A DNA stretch of 64,000 nt from Prostheceraeus crozeri. Lineage: Eukaryota > Platyhelminthes > Polycladida > Euryleptidae. The translations under genes were made by a program, and so were the position numbers. The DNA is taken from contig CAJQUW010011520.1 of NCBI GenBank assembly GCA_907163375.1, positions 124,001 through 188,000 on the forward strand, in the 5' to 3' direction. The notes beneath the pieces were generated by a model. That model was not told where the DNA came from. It did no database searches and saw only the letters and a list, made by a program, of their open reading frames with translations. Below, one piece after another: positions 43,616-52,593 of the stretch; within the stretch, counting starts at the first letter, position 1, and every line of letters starts with the position of its first letter.

Positions 43616-44420
43616 AACACAAGGAATTAGAATCTTTATAACAGTAAGTTTAGGGATATTCACAATTATAATAACTTCGGGTGTTTTAGTAATTCCAGTA
43701 GTTGCTACTGCTTTGCACTCAGATGATCACTCAATTGTAGAGAACATCTGCTTTTCACATTCATGAAGCAAAGCATTTCAGAACAAAGAGCTGTGACCCC
43801 CACTCAAACATTTGAAAGGAAACAATGCATTAAAGAACAAACAGCTGCTACCCCCGCTTAGACATTTGAAAGACGTGGAATATATATCCAGCAAATCCTA
43901 CTCCAGCTGCAGTGCCATGAAACAATACACAACAACAATAGTCGATATGGCTATTTCAAACAATTGTGCTGGAGACTTATTTAATTTAACAGGGTTTCTT
44001 GTCAGTGAAGGTTGTGCCAAAACGCTCCCGTCACATATTTCTCAAAATGAGCTACGATTTTCCGCTACTCAATCAAAGATTATCAGAGCAAATTTGCCAA
44101 ATTTTTTCTGTGAGATCGCAAATTTGTTTATATCTTCAGAAAAACACGGTGATTATTACGAATTTTTTAGAAAGGAGACTGCGAAATGCCCTCATTTGTT
44201 TGATCCAGACTTCATCGAAGCATCACGGATAGAAAGATAAAATTTCAAGAAAAAGCAAAATGAAGATAGAGGACAACAACAGTTGCCAAGGAGGATGAAC
44301 AAATTACGTCAAGAATTAATGGAGAATATTGTTGAAAGGTTTTAATTTACAGATTCTTTGGAGAATTTTATAGAGCCAAATGGTGGAGAGTATAATACAA
44401 TTGGAAGCTTGCATAAATTC
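43616..44420 (+). pseudogene. Unknown decayed coding region next to the array
   Basis: Begins, continuous with the Polinton TIR gene frame, with a hydrophobic membrane-like segment (RIFITVSLGIFTIIITSGVL). A 51-bp imperfect tandem repeat (about 43770-43874) follows. Next is a 142-codon open frame (43812-44240) with MAISNNCAGDLFNLTGFLVS, then LRFSATQSKIIRANLPNFFC and EKHGDYYEFFRKETAKC. Coding-like sequence carries on in the same frame, with a couple of breaks, up to the array edge and seemingly across it. I recognise no family. It could be a Polinton accessory gene or an unrelated one. Confidence 0.4.
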
Positions 44421-44576
44421 TTAATCAAATTAAGACACGACACGGTTAAAAAAATTCGAAGAATCCAGGAAACGGAAGACGCCAAAGTTAAACAATTACC
44501 CTAGTGGAGAATCTTGTAAATAATTAGGTAATTAAAAGTCATGAATGAATGAAATAATACTGACAACATAGAGTAA

Positions 44577-44597
44577 CCTACTCTAGTATAGAGCAGG
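44577..44597 (-). other. Hairpin in the 3' part of the unit
   Basis: Minus-strand CCTGCTCTA, loop TAC, TAGAGTAGG forms a 9-bp stem with one G-U pair. It lies about 350 bp beyond the stop codon of the 928-codon ORF and is repeated in every unit. Possible RNA structure at the 3' end of the transcript; function unknown. Confidence 0.4.
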
Positions 44598-44943
44598 TAC
44601 TGAAATACGTATAAAGGCAAGTCTACTCAACTAAAGACGGTAAGGGAAATAAATTAAAACTTATAAACGATTTAATTTTTTATCAAACAAGAAAGAAACC
44701 TAAAAAACCAAAATTAAGTTTGCTATGTATGGAGTCATCAGGGAGGAACCATGTGGCTGCATGAAGCAAGGTTTCGGCCCCTAACCTCCAACCTATACCA
44801 CATGGCGGGGCCAGGCCAACCATATCGAATGTACGAAATGGAAGGTCTCTCCAAGCCTGAGGAAACATAGCAGAACCAAACCGAAAATAAATTTCTTAAT
44901 ATATTTGGACAAAAGGACGCACTTGAAACTAGAAGAGGTAATC

Positions 44944-47730
44944 TTAGCCCAACATGCCAATGATGGATGGCATCTGGCGGGGTGAAAAACAACCAAACTT
45001 AAAAACGAGGAACCTATTCTTGGAGAAGGACTTAATGCAAGAATTAACCAGCAAATTATTCTTATAACCCCGTCCTTTAAAGATATCAAAAATGCCCTTA
45101 GCTCTTGATATGAAGGCGGAAGCATCAGAAGAAATCCTAGCGAATCTGATGAGTTGGGCAGCAAAGATGTTTAAGCCAGTGTTCAAAGGCATGTTACTCT
45201 CGGGGAGAGTATACAGCACCACTGGGAAGCTGAACTCATCAACCTTATGGTAAACCTCTGTGATGTAATGGCCACCATCTTCGATCCTGATTTTAACATC
45301 CAAATAATTAACACATTTGTTGTTGTCCCCGCTTCTGCAAGCCAAGAGATCTACCGGGTAGATTTCAGGAAGGATCTTATCAAAATGTTTGAAGTTAAAC
45401 ACACAAATGTCATCGACATACCTAGTGGTACGAGAGAGAAGTTTTGCTAAGCCAAATCTCCTACTCGCTAGGAGTCCCCTCACAAAATAAAACTCCCTGT
45501 AAGCCAAAAACAGGTCAGCTAAGAGCGAGCTGGAATTCCCACCCATAGGTATGCCTCGAATTTGCTTGAAGACAAGTCCCCCGAAAGTGACAAAAGTGTT
45601 ATTCAGGATAAAACTAATTGCATTAAGGAATTGGGTCTTGGACCAGCAGTGATACCCTCTGTATTTTTTATTCGAGAAGAAGGTTCTATAATAGCCAATG
45701 CAAATAAAGCTCTTGGAACTGCTAAAAATTAACTCACATAAGTCTTTCAAGGACTCCATAACCTGGTCTAAATTAAGATTCGTATAAAGTGTGGAGAAAT
45801 CATAAACTTGTAAGGAGTGGCAATTCAAACACGACATCCTGTCAAGGAATTCCCCAGAAGAGTTAATGCTCCAGAAGGCGTTCACACCAGAATTATGCTT
45901 GATGGAAAGGCAATAACTACTAAATTTGTCCCGGATCAATTGCAAACCTTTGTTCACCAGTATGGCCAAATCTTTGGAAGTGCTGTTCCTAGCACCAGCT
46001 ATGAATCTACTTTTATACGGATCTTTGTGCAATTTAGGTATCCAGAAAAGTTTAGGTAAAACCATAAATTTATCTTTAACCGTTATGCCAAAGGAATCCT
46101 TGAGGGTGGTGCAATGTTCGGCAATTATGTCATTAATGGAAGAAATTACTGGTGCGTAAGTCTGATTACCAACAGCATTGAAACTTCTAAGGTCAAAGCC
46201 TAGTTCGTTCAAGAGGACAATGAGGTAATACTTCTTACACACAATGACAAAATTGTTGGCGGCCTTATCCGCCGGAGTAATGACGTAATTCTTCTGAAAG
46301 TTTGAGATGAAGTTTTTACATTCCTTAGATCTTAGTACCTCGTGCGAATGCAAAGATGGAAAGCTAGAACTCAGGAAGGAAATGCGATTTCTAATTATCT
46401 TAAGGACAGCCTCCGACCAATTCTGGAAGTCAGAATTCTTAAGGGCGTATTTTCTGCAGGACTTTTCAATAAATGCAACTAGTGCATTTTTAACACTGAC
46501 CCTAACAAAATCCCAAGACTTGTGAATAGGCTCTCTATAATTAGTGCCCTTAGCCATCAAATCCCTAAGTTTAGGGTTGGATATAATACTCAAGTCACCA
46601 GTAACCACGTGTGAAGCGGGCTTGTAGCAGAAGATGGAATCGGAACAAAGACAAGGCTTGCTAATAAATTCTCTGATTTCATCAATAGAAGCATTCTTCA
46701 AGATCTGGTTGTAATTGAAGAGCTTCCGACCAATAGGGGTGGTGTATTTAAAGAAAACCTGTAGTGGACATTTACTACGAATTGGATTAGGCAACATACT
46801 GTTAACATGTGAATCAGCGAAAATGGAAGAAACTTTTAAGAGATCTACTTCTTTGCACTCAAAAGGGATAATAATAACTTCCCTGTCGATCTTATCAATG
46901 GAATCTTCGACTTTTAAGAATCTCGAACAGAAGGATTCGACTAGATACGAGCAGGTACCCGGCTTGCTAAGAGTAAAAGCAAGAAGTTGCTTAAGTGTGG
47001 TACGACTAAGAGACTTCAAAGTGATGTAAAATTCGTAAAACATGTTGGAAAAACAAAGGCTATTAATTTTATCGTAGAGAGACTCCAAGCATTCAGCCAA
47101 GACATTTCTCTTATTACTGCGAATCCCATGCCCTCTAGGTCTTCTAAGGACCGGAGAAGAGAAGTACTGCTTATGTAAGGAACCTTTGGAGACACAACCA
47201 AAACCTTGAATTCTATCGTTCAAGCCAAGTGGGAAGATTGTACATAGTGTTTTAATCCAAAAATCCTCCCTCTTCAGAAGCTCCCTATCCCTAAGGTCAG
47301 AATTATCAGAGAAGTTGGAATCTACATGGTCTATAATTTGCAATTTAATGTTGCAAAAATTATGACCATCTTGTCTAAAGTGCTCATAAAGGAAAGTAGT
47401 GGGTTTTGAGGATGCATGGTAACGGTGACCATTCAACCTAGCATTTAAAGATTGGGTGGTTTTGCCAACATATTGGAACCCGCATTCGCTGCAAGAAATG
47501 AGATAGATTACAAAGCTGGATTTGCAATCGAAAGAACCACTTAAATCTATGAGAAAAGCCTTTCTAGTGGTGTTTGATACGAAAAAGGAAGATTTATGTA
47601 TGGACCCACAACATAAGCACCCTTTTCTATTACAACTGTCAATAGAAAAGGAACCCGTGCTATCGGCTACATAAGCCTTTTTCTTAATACTGTAAGGGTA
47701 ATGGTATCTAACTCTAGAAGCCGCAAGCAA
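44944..47730 (-). CDS. Naiad-type PLE protein, unit 1: N-terminal GIY-YIG plus RT
   Basis: 928 codons, open. Residues 33-41 are a Cys cluster (CNRKGCLCC). Residues 73-175 form a GIY-YIG endonuclease: VIYLISCSECGFQYVGKT, then R97, H102 and the helix with E116. A middle region (180-480) has PCLCSDSIFCYKPASHVVTG (359-378), a conserved block of this clade as I know it. RT follows: PADKAANNFVIV (486-497), FWIPKLHKDPYKSRFI (562-577), motif A YDFSTLYTNL with D644, motif B RGIPMGGNSSSLLADL (725-740), catalytic RYVDDICVF (770-778), and NYLDVKIRI. GIY-YIG before RT is the permuted order of the Naiad/Chlamys PLEs; canonical PLEs have it last. The protein would prime reverse transcription at a nicked target. 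This copy differs from the others by Leu instead of Phe at residue 842. Confidence 0.93.
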   Translation of the reverse strand: MLAASRVRYHYPYSIKKKAYVADSTGSFSIDSCNRKGCLCCGSIHKSSFFVSNTTRKAFLIDLSGSFDCKSSFVIYLISCSECGFQYVGKTTQSLNARLNGHRYHASSKPTTFLYEHFRQDGHNFCNIKLQIIDHVDSNFSDNSDLRDRELLKREDFWIKTLCTIFPLGLNDRIQGFGCVSKGSLHKQYFSSPVLRRPRGHGIRSNKRNVLAECLESLYDKINSLCFSNMFYEFYITLKSLSRTTLKQLLAFTLSKPGTCSYLVESFCSRFLKVEDSIDKIDREVIIIPFECKEVDLLKVSSIFADSHVNSMLPNPIRSKCPLQVFFKYTTPIGRKLFNYNQILKNASIDEIREFISKPCLCSDSIFCYKPASHVVTGDLSIISNPKLRDLMAKGTNYREPIHKSWDFVRVSVKNALVAFIEKSCRKYALKNSDFQNWSEAVLKIIRNRISFLSSSFPSLHSHEVLRSKECKNFISNFQKNYVITPADKAANNFVIVCKKYYLIVLLNELGFDLRSFNAVGNQTYAPVISSINDIIAEHCTTLKDSFGITVKDKFMVLPKLFWIPKLHKDPYKSRFIAGARNSTSKDLAILVNKGLQLIRDKFSSYCLSIKHNSGVNAFWSINSSGEFLDRMSCLNCHSLQVYDFSTLYTNLNLDQVMESLKDLCELIFSSSKSFICIGYYRTFFSNKKYRGYHCWSKTQFLNAISFILNNTFVTFGGLVFKQIRGIPMGGNSSSLLADLFLAYREFYFVRGLLASRRFGLAKLLSRTTRYVDDICVFNFKHFDKILPEIYPVDLLACRSGDNNKCVNYLDVKIRIEDGGHYITEVYHKVDEFSFPVVLYTLPESNMPLNTGLNIFAAQLIRFARISSDASAFISRAKGIFDIFKGRGYKNNLLVNSCIKSFSKNRFLVFKFGCFSPRQMPSIIGMLG

Positions 47731-47808
47731 AGTTTTTATTGTTACCCCTTGTCGAATAAGGCAAAATTCTAGGACTATGTGCTCTCAAAGCCCAAGGGCA
47801 ACAGGCCG

Positions 47809-47860
47809 GACTGTAACCTATTGGCGAGGGGCTGCCTCGCTGAGGCGGGCGTTAACAGTC
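47809..47860 (-). other. Structured element in the unit's 5' region
   Basis: On the minus strand, GACTGTTAAC at one end pairs with GTTACAGTC at the other (one bulged base). Inside, GCCTC-AGC-GAGGC forms a perfect hairpin and CCCCTCGCC can compete with it. The 52-nt block lies 80 bp before the ATG of the 928-codon ORF, and is locally GC-rich in an AT-rich unit. Its placement suggests a 5' UTR structure or ribozyme. I could not match it to the hammerhead core. Confidence 0.4.
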
Positions 47861-48767
47861 AATGGATCTAAACAGACCCTCCCACCTTCACTAGCAATGC
47901 CTGGCGATTAGGATTTCGGCCAAACTCCATAATCTTATAACCGGATCAAAACTAGCAGCTAATACAATATTGAAGGCAGTAATAGCTTATCACCTTAATA
48001 CTTAGAATAACATGGAAGAAAATCAACGTCGAATCCTAAAAAATGCAAGAGTGAACGAAGAGAAAGATTGATAATAAGATCAAACCAATAAATAAATGGC
48101 AAATTGCAATAATAATAATAATATGCCTACCAGTAAAATAATATGAGACCTATTACAAAAAAGAATACATGTGACGTGAATAACTAATGCACTTACACTG
48201 AAAGATGGGGACTCGGTCCACACAATGCTATCAGCTCAGTACTCATTAATCAAATTAAGACACGACACGGTTAAAAAATTCGAAGAATCCAGGAAACGGA
48301 AGACGCCAAAGTTAAACAATTACCCTAGTGGAGAATCTTGTAAATAATTAGGTAATTAAAAGTCATGAATGAATGAAATAATACTGACAACATAGAGTAA
48401 CCTACTCTAGTATAGAGCAGGTACTGAAATACGTATAAAGGCAAGTCTACTCAACTAAAGACGGTAAGGGAAATAAATTAAAACTTATAAACGATTTAAT
48501 TTTTTATCAAACAAGAAAGAAACCTAAAAAACCAAAATTAAGTTTGCTATGTATGGAGTCATCAGGGAGGAACCATGTGGCTGCATGAAGCAAGGTTTCG
48601 GCCCCTAACCTCCAACCTATACCACATGGCGGGGCCAGGCCAACCATATCGAATGTACGATATGGAAGGTCTCTCCAAGCCTGAGGAAACATAGCAGAAC
48701 CAAACCGAAAATAAATTTCTTAATATATTTGGACAAAAGGACGCACTTGAAACTAGAAGAGGTAATC

Positions 48768-51554
48768 TTAGCCCAACATGCCAATGATGGATGGCATCTG
48801 GCGGGGTGAAAAACAACCAAACTTAAAAACGAGGAACCTATTCTTGGAGAAGGACTTAATGCAAGAATTAACCAGCAAATTATTCTTATAACCCCGTCCT
48901 TTAAAGATATCAAAAATGCCCTTAGCTCTTGATATGAAGGCGGAAGCATCAGAAGAAATCCTAGCGAATCTGATGAGTTGGGCAGCAAAGATGTTTAAGC
49001 CAGTGTTCAAAGGCATGTTACTCTCGGGGAAAGTATACAGCACCACTGGGAAGCTGAACTCATCAACCTTATGGTAAACCTCTGTGATGTAATGGCCACC
49101 ATCTTCGATCCTGATTTTAACATCCAAATAATTAACACATTTGTTGTTGTCCCCGCTTCTGCAAGCCAAGAGATCTACCGGGTAGATTTCAGGAAGGATC
49201 TTATCAAAATGTTTGAAGTTAAACACACAAATGTCATCGACATACCTAGTGGTACGAGAGAGAAGTTTTGCTAAGCCAAATCTCCTACTCGCTAGGAGTC
49301 CCCTCACAAAATAAAACTCCCTGTAAGCCAAAAACAGGTCAGCTAAGAGCGAGCTGGAATTCCCACCCATAGGTATGCCTCGAATTTGCTTGAAGACAAG
49401 TCCCCCGAAAGTGACAAAAGTGTTATTCAGGATAAAACTAATTGCATTAAGGAATTGGGTCTTGGACCAGCAGTGATACCCTCTGTATTTTTTATTCGAG
49501 AAGAAGGTTCTATAATAGCCAATGCAAATAAAGCTCTTGGAACTGCTAAAAATTAACTCACATAAGTCTTTCAAGGACTCCATAACCTGGTCTAAATTAA
49601 GATTCGTATAAAGTGTGGAGAAATCATAAACTTGTAAGGAGTGGCAATTCAAACACGACATCCTGTCAAGGAATTCCCCAGAAGAGTTAATGCTCCAGAA
49701 GGCGTTCACACCAGAATTATGCTTGATGGAAAGGCAATAACTACTAAATTTGTCCCGGATCAATTGCAAACCTTTGTTCACCAGTATGGCCAAATCTTTG
49801 GAAGTGCTGTTCCTAGCACCAGCTATGAATCTACTTTTATACGGATCTTTGTGCAATTTAGGTATCCAGAAAAGTTTAGGTAAAACCATAAATTTATCTT
49901 TAACCGTTATGCCAAAGGAATCCTTGAGGGTGGTGCAATGTTCGGCAATTATGTCATTAATGGAAGAAATTACTGGTGCGTAAGTCTGATTACCAACAGC
50001 ATTGAAACTTCTAAGGTCAAAGCCTAGTTCGTTCAAGAGGACAATGAGGTAATACTTCTTACACACAATGACAAAATTGTTGGCGGCCTTATCCGCCGGA
50101 GTAATGACGTAATTCTTCTGAAAGTTTGAGATGAAGTTTTTACACTCCTTAGATCTTAGTACCTCGTGCGAATGCAAAGATGGAAAGCTAGAACTCAGGA
50201 AGGAAATGCGATTTCTAATTATCTTAAGGACAGCCTCCGACCAATTCTGGAAGTCAGAATTCTTAAGGGCGTATTTTCTGCAGGACTTTTCAATAAATGC
50301 AACTAGTGCATTTTTAACACTGACCCTAACAAAATCCCAAGACTTGTGAATAGGCTCTCTATAATTAGTGCCCTTAGCCATCAAATCCCTAAGTTTAGGG
50401 TTGGATATAATACTCAAGTCACCAGTAACCACGTGTGAAGCGGGCTTGTAGCAGAAGATGGAATCGGAACAAAGACAAGGCTTGCTAATAAATTCTCTGA
50501 TTTCATCAATAGAAGCATTCTTCAAGATCTGGTTGTAATTGAAGAGCTTCCGACCAATAGGGGTGGTGTATTTAAAGAAAACCTGTAGTGGACATTTACT
50601 ACGAATTGGATTAGGCAACATACTGTTAACATGTGAATCAGCGAAAATGGAAGAAACTTTTAAGAGATCTACTTCTTTGCACTCAAAAGGGATAATAATA
50701 ACTTCCCTGTCGATCTTATCAATGGAATCTTCGACTTTTAAGAATCTCGAACAGAAGGATTCGACTAGATACGAGCAGGTACCCGGCTTGCTAAGAGTAA
50801 AAGCAAGAAGTTGCTTAAGTGTGGTACGACTAAGAGACTTCAAAGTGATGTAAAATTCGTAAAACATGTTGGAAAAACAAAGGCTATTAATTTTATCGTA
50901 GAGAGACTCCAAGCATTCAGCCAAGACATTTCTCTTATTACTGCGAATCCCATGCCCTCTAGGTCTTCTAAGGACCGGAGAAGAGAAGTACTGCTTATGT
51001 AAGGAACCTTTGGAGACACAACCAAAACCTTGAATTCTATCGTTCAAGCCAAGTGGGAAGATTGTACATAGTGTTTTAATCCAAAAATCCTCCCTCTTCA
51101 GAAGCTCCCTATCCCTAAGGTCAGAATTATCAGAGAAGTTGGAATCTACATGGTCTATAATTTGCAATTTAATGTTGCAAAAATTATGACCATCTTGTCT
51201 AAAGTGCTCATAAAGGAAAGTAGTGGGTTTTGAGGATGCATGGTAACGGTGACCATTCAACCTAGCATTTAAAGATTGGGTGGTTTTGCCAACATATTGG
51301 AACCCGCATTCGCTGCAAGAAATGAGATAGATTACAAAGCTGGATTTGCAATCGAAAGAACCACTTAAATCTATGAGAAAAGCCTTTCTAGTGGTGTTTG
51401 ATACGAAAAAGGAAGATTTATGTATGGACCCACAACATAAGCACCCTTTTCTATTACAACTGTCAATAGAAAAGGAACCCGTGCTATCGGCTACATAAGC
51501 CTTTTTCTTAATACTGTAAGGGTAATGGTATCTAACTCTAGAAGCCGCAAGCAA
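48768..51554 (-). CDS. Naiad-type PLE protein, unit 2
   Basis: Same 928-residue protein as at 44944-47730, with Phe at 842 and all catalytic residues present (D644, RGIPMGG, YVDD, GIY-YIG). Identical in sequence to the products of units 3 and 4. Its unit has a 6-A run at about 48264-48270 where most units have 7. Confidence 0.93.
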   Translation of the reverse strand: MLAASRVRYHYPYSIKKKAYVADSTGSFSIDSCNRKGCLCCGSIHKSSFFVSNTTRKAFLIDLSGSFDCKSSFVIYLISCSECGFQYVGKTTQSLNARLNGHRYHASSKPTTFLYEHFRQDGHNFCNIKLQIIDHVDSNFSDNSDLRDRELLKREDFWIKTLCTIFPLGLNDRIQGFGCVSKGSLHKQYFSSPVLRRPRGHGIRSNKRNVLAECLESLYDKINSLCFSNMFYEFYITLKSLSRTTLKQLLAFTLSKPGTCSYLVESFCSRFLKVEDSIDKIDREVIIIPFECKEVDLLKVSSIFADSHVNSMLPNPIRSKCPLQVFFKYTTPIGRKLFNYNQILKNASIDEIREFISKPCLCSDSIFCYKPASHVVTGDLSIISNPKLRDLMAKGTNYREPIHKSWDFVRVSVKNALVAFIEKSCRKYALKNSDFQNWSEAVLKIIRNRISFLSSSFPSLHSHEVLRSKECKNFISNFQKNYVITPADKAANNFVIVCKKYYLIVLLNELGFDLRSFNAVGNQTYAPVISSINDIIAEHCTTLKDSFGITVKDKFMVLPKLFWIPKLHKDPYKSRFIAGARNSTSKDLAILVNKGLQLIRDKFSSYCLSIKHNSGVNAFWSINSSGEFLDRMSCLNCHSLQVYDFSTLYTNLNLDQVMESLKDLCELIFSSSKSFICIGYYRTFFSNKKYRGYHCWSKTQFLNAISFILNNTFVTFGGLVFKQIRGIPMGGNSSSLLADLFLAYREFYFVRGLLASRRFGLAKLLSRTTRYVDDICVFNFKHFDKILPEIYPVDLLACRSGDNNKCVNYLDVKIRIEDGGHYITEVYHKVDEFSFPVVLYTFPESNMPLNTGLNIFAAQLIRFARISSDASAFISRAKGIFDIFKGRGYKNNLLVNSCIKSFSKNRFLVFKFGCFSPRQMPSIIGMLG

Positions 51555-51859
51555 AGTTTTTATTGTTACCCCTTGTCGAATAAGGCAAAATTCTAGGACT
51601 ATGTGCTCTCAAAGCCCAAGGGCAACAGGCCGGACTGTAACCTATTGGCGAGGGGCTGCCTCGCTGAGGCGGGCGTTAACAGTCAATGGATCTAAACAGA
51701 CCCTCCCACCTTCACTAGCAATGCCTGGCGATTAGGATTTCGGCCAAACTCCATAATCTTATAACCGGATCAAAACTAGCAGCTAATACAATATTGAAGG
51801 CAGTAATAGCTTATCACCTTAATACTTAGAATAACATGGAAGAAAATCAACGTCGAATC

Positions 51860-52048
51860 CTAAAAAATGCAAGAGTGAACGAAGAGAAAGATTGATAATA
51901 AGATCAAACCAATAAATAAATGGCAAATTGCAATAATAATAATAATATGCCTACCAGTAAAATAACTATGAGACCTATTACAAAAAAGAATACATGTGAC
52001 GTGAATAACTAATGCACTTACACTGAAAGATGGGGACTCGGTCCACAC
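51860..52048 (-). CDS. Possible small hydrophobic upstream ORF
   Basis: 62 codons, 306 bp upstream of the large ORF of unit 2 on the same strand. Residues about 33-57 are strongly hydrophobic (RHIIIIIAICHLFIGLILLS), like a membrane segment. The same frame is open in units 3 (55686-55874), 4 (59512-59700) and 5 (63337-63525), but not in unit 1, where a single-base deletion near 48139 breaks it. It may be a chance frame in T-rich DNA; near-identity of units gives no evolutionary test. Confidence 0.25.
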   Translation of the reverse strand: MWTESPSFSVSALVIHVTCILFCNRSHSYFTGRHIIIIIAICHLFIGLILLSIFLFVHSCIF

Positions 52049-52593
52049 AATGCTATCAGCTCAGTACTCATTAATCAAATTAAGACACGACACGGTTAAA
52101 AAAATTCGAAGAATCCAGGAAACGGAAGACGCCAAAGTTAAACAATTACCCTAGTGGAGAATCTTGTAAATAATTAGGTAATTAAAAGTCATGAATGAAT
52201 GAAATAATACTGACAACATAGAGTAACCTACTCTAGTATAGAGCAGGTACTGAAATACGTATAAAGGCAAGTCTACTCAACTAAAGACGGTAAGGGAAAT
52301 AAATTAAAACTTATAAACGATTTAATTTTTTATCAAACAAGAAAGAAACCTAAAAAACCAAAATTAAGTTTGCTATGTATGGAGTCATCAGGGAGGAACC
52401 ATGTGGCTGCATGAAGCAAGGTTTCGGCCCCTAACCTCCAACCTATACCACATGGCGGGGCCAGGCCAACCATATCGAATGTACGATATGGAAGGTCTCT
52501 CCAAGCCTGAGGAAACATAGCAGAACCAAACCGAAAATAAATTTCTTAATATATTTGGACAAAAGGACGCACTTGAAACTAGAAGAGGTAATC

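Noticed and set aside
44735-44812. Hammerhead ribozyme in the 3' region of the Naiad unit
   Set aside because: CTGATGA and a helix followed by GAAA are both present on the minus strand, but GAAA comes first and no pairing makes a type I, II or III hammerhead. Reported only as an open question.
44683-45164. Minus-strand frames overlapping the end of the large ORF (61, 84 and 123 codons)
   Set aside because: They overlap the RT C terminus in other frames or lie in 3' UTR sequence and show no family features.
45247-47178. Plus-strand open frames opposite the 928-codon ORF in every unit
   Set aside because: They repeat in all units because the units are copies. They are shadows of the minus-strand gene, with no recognisable domains.
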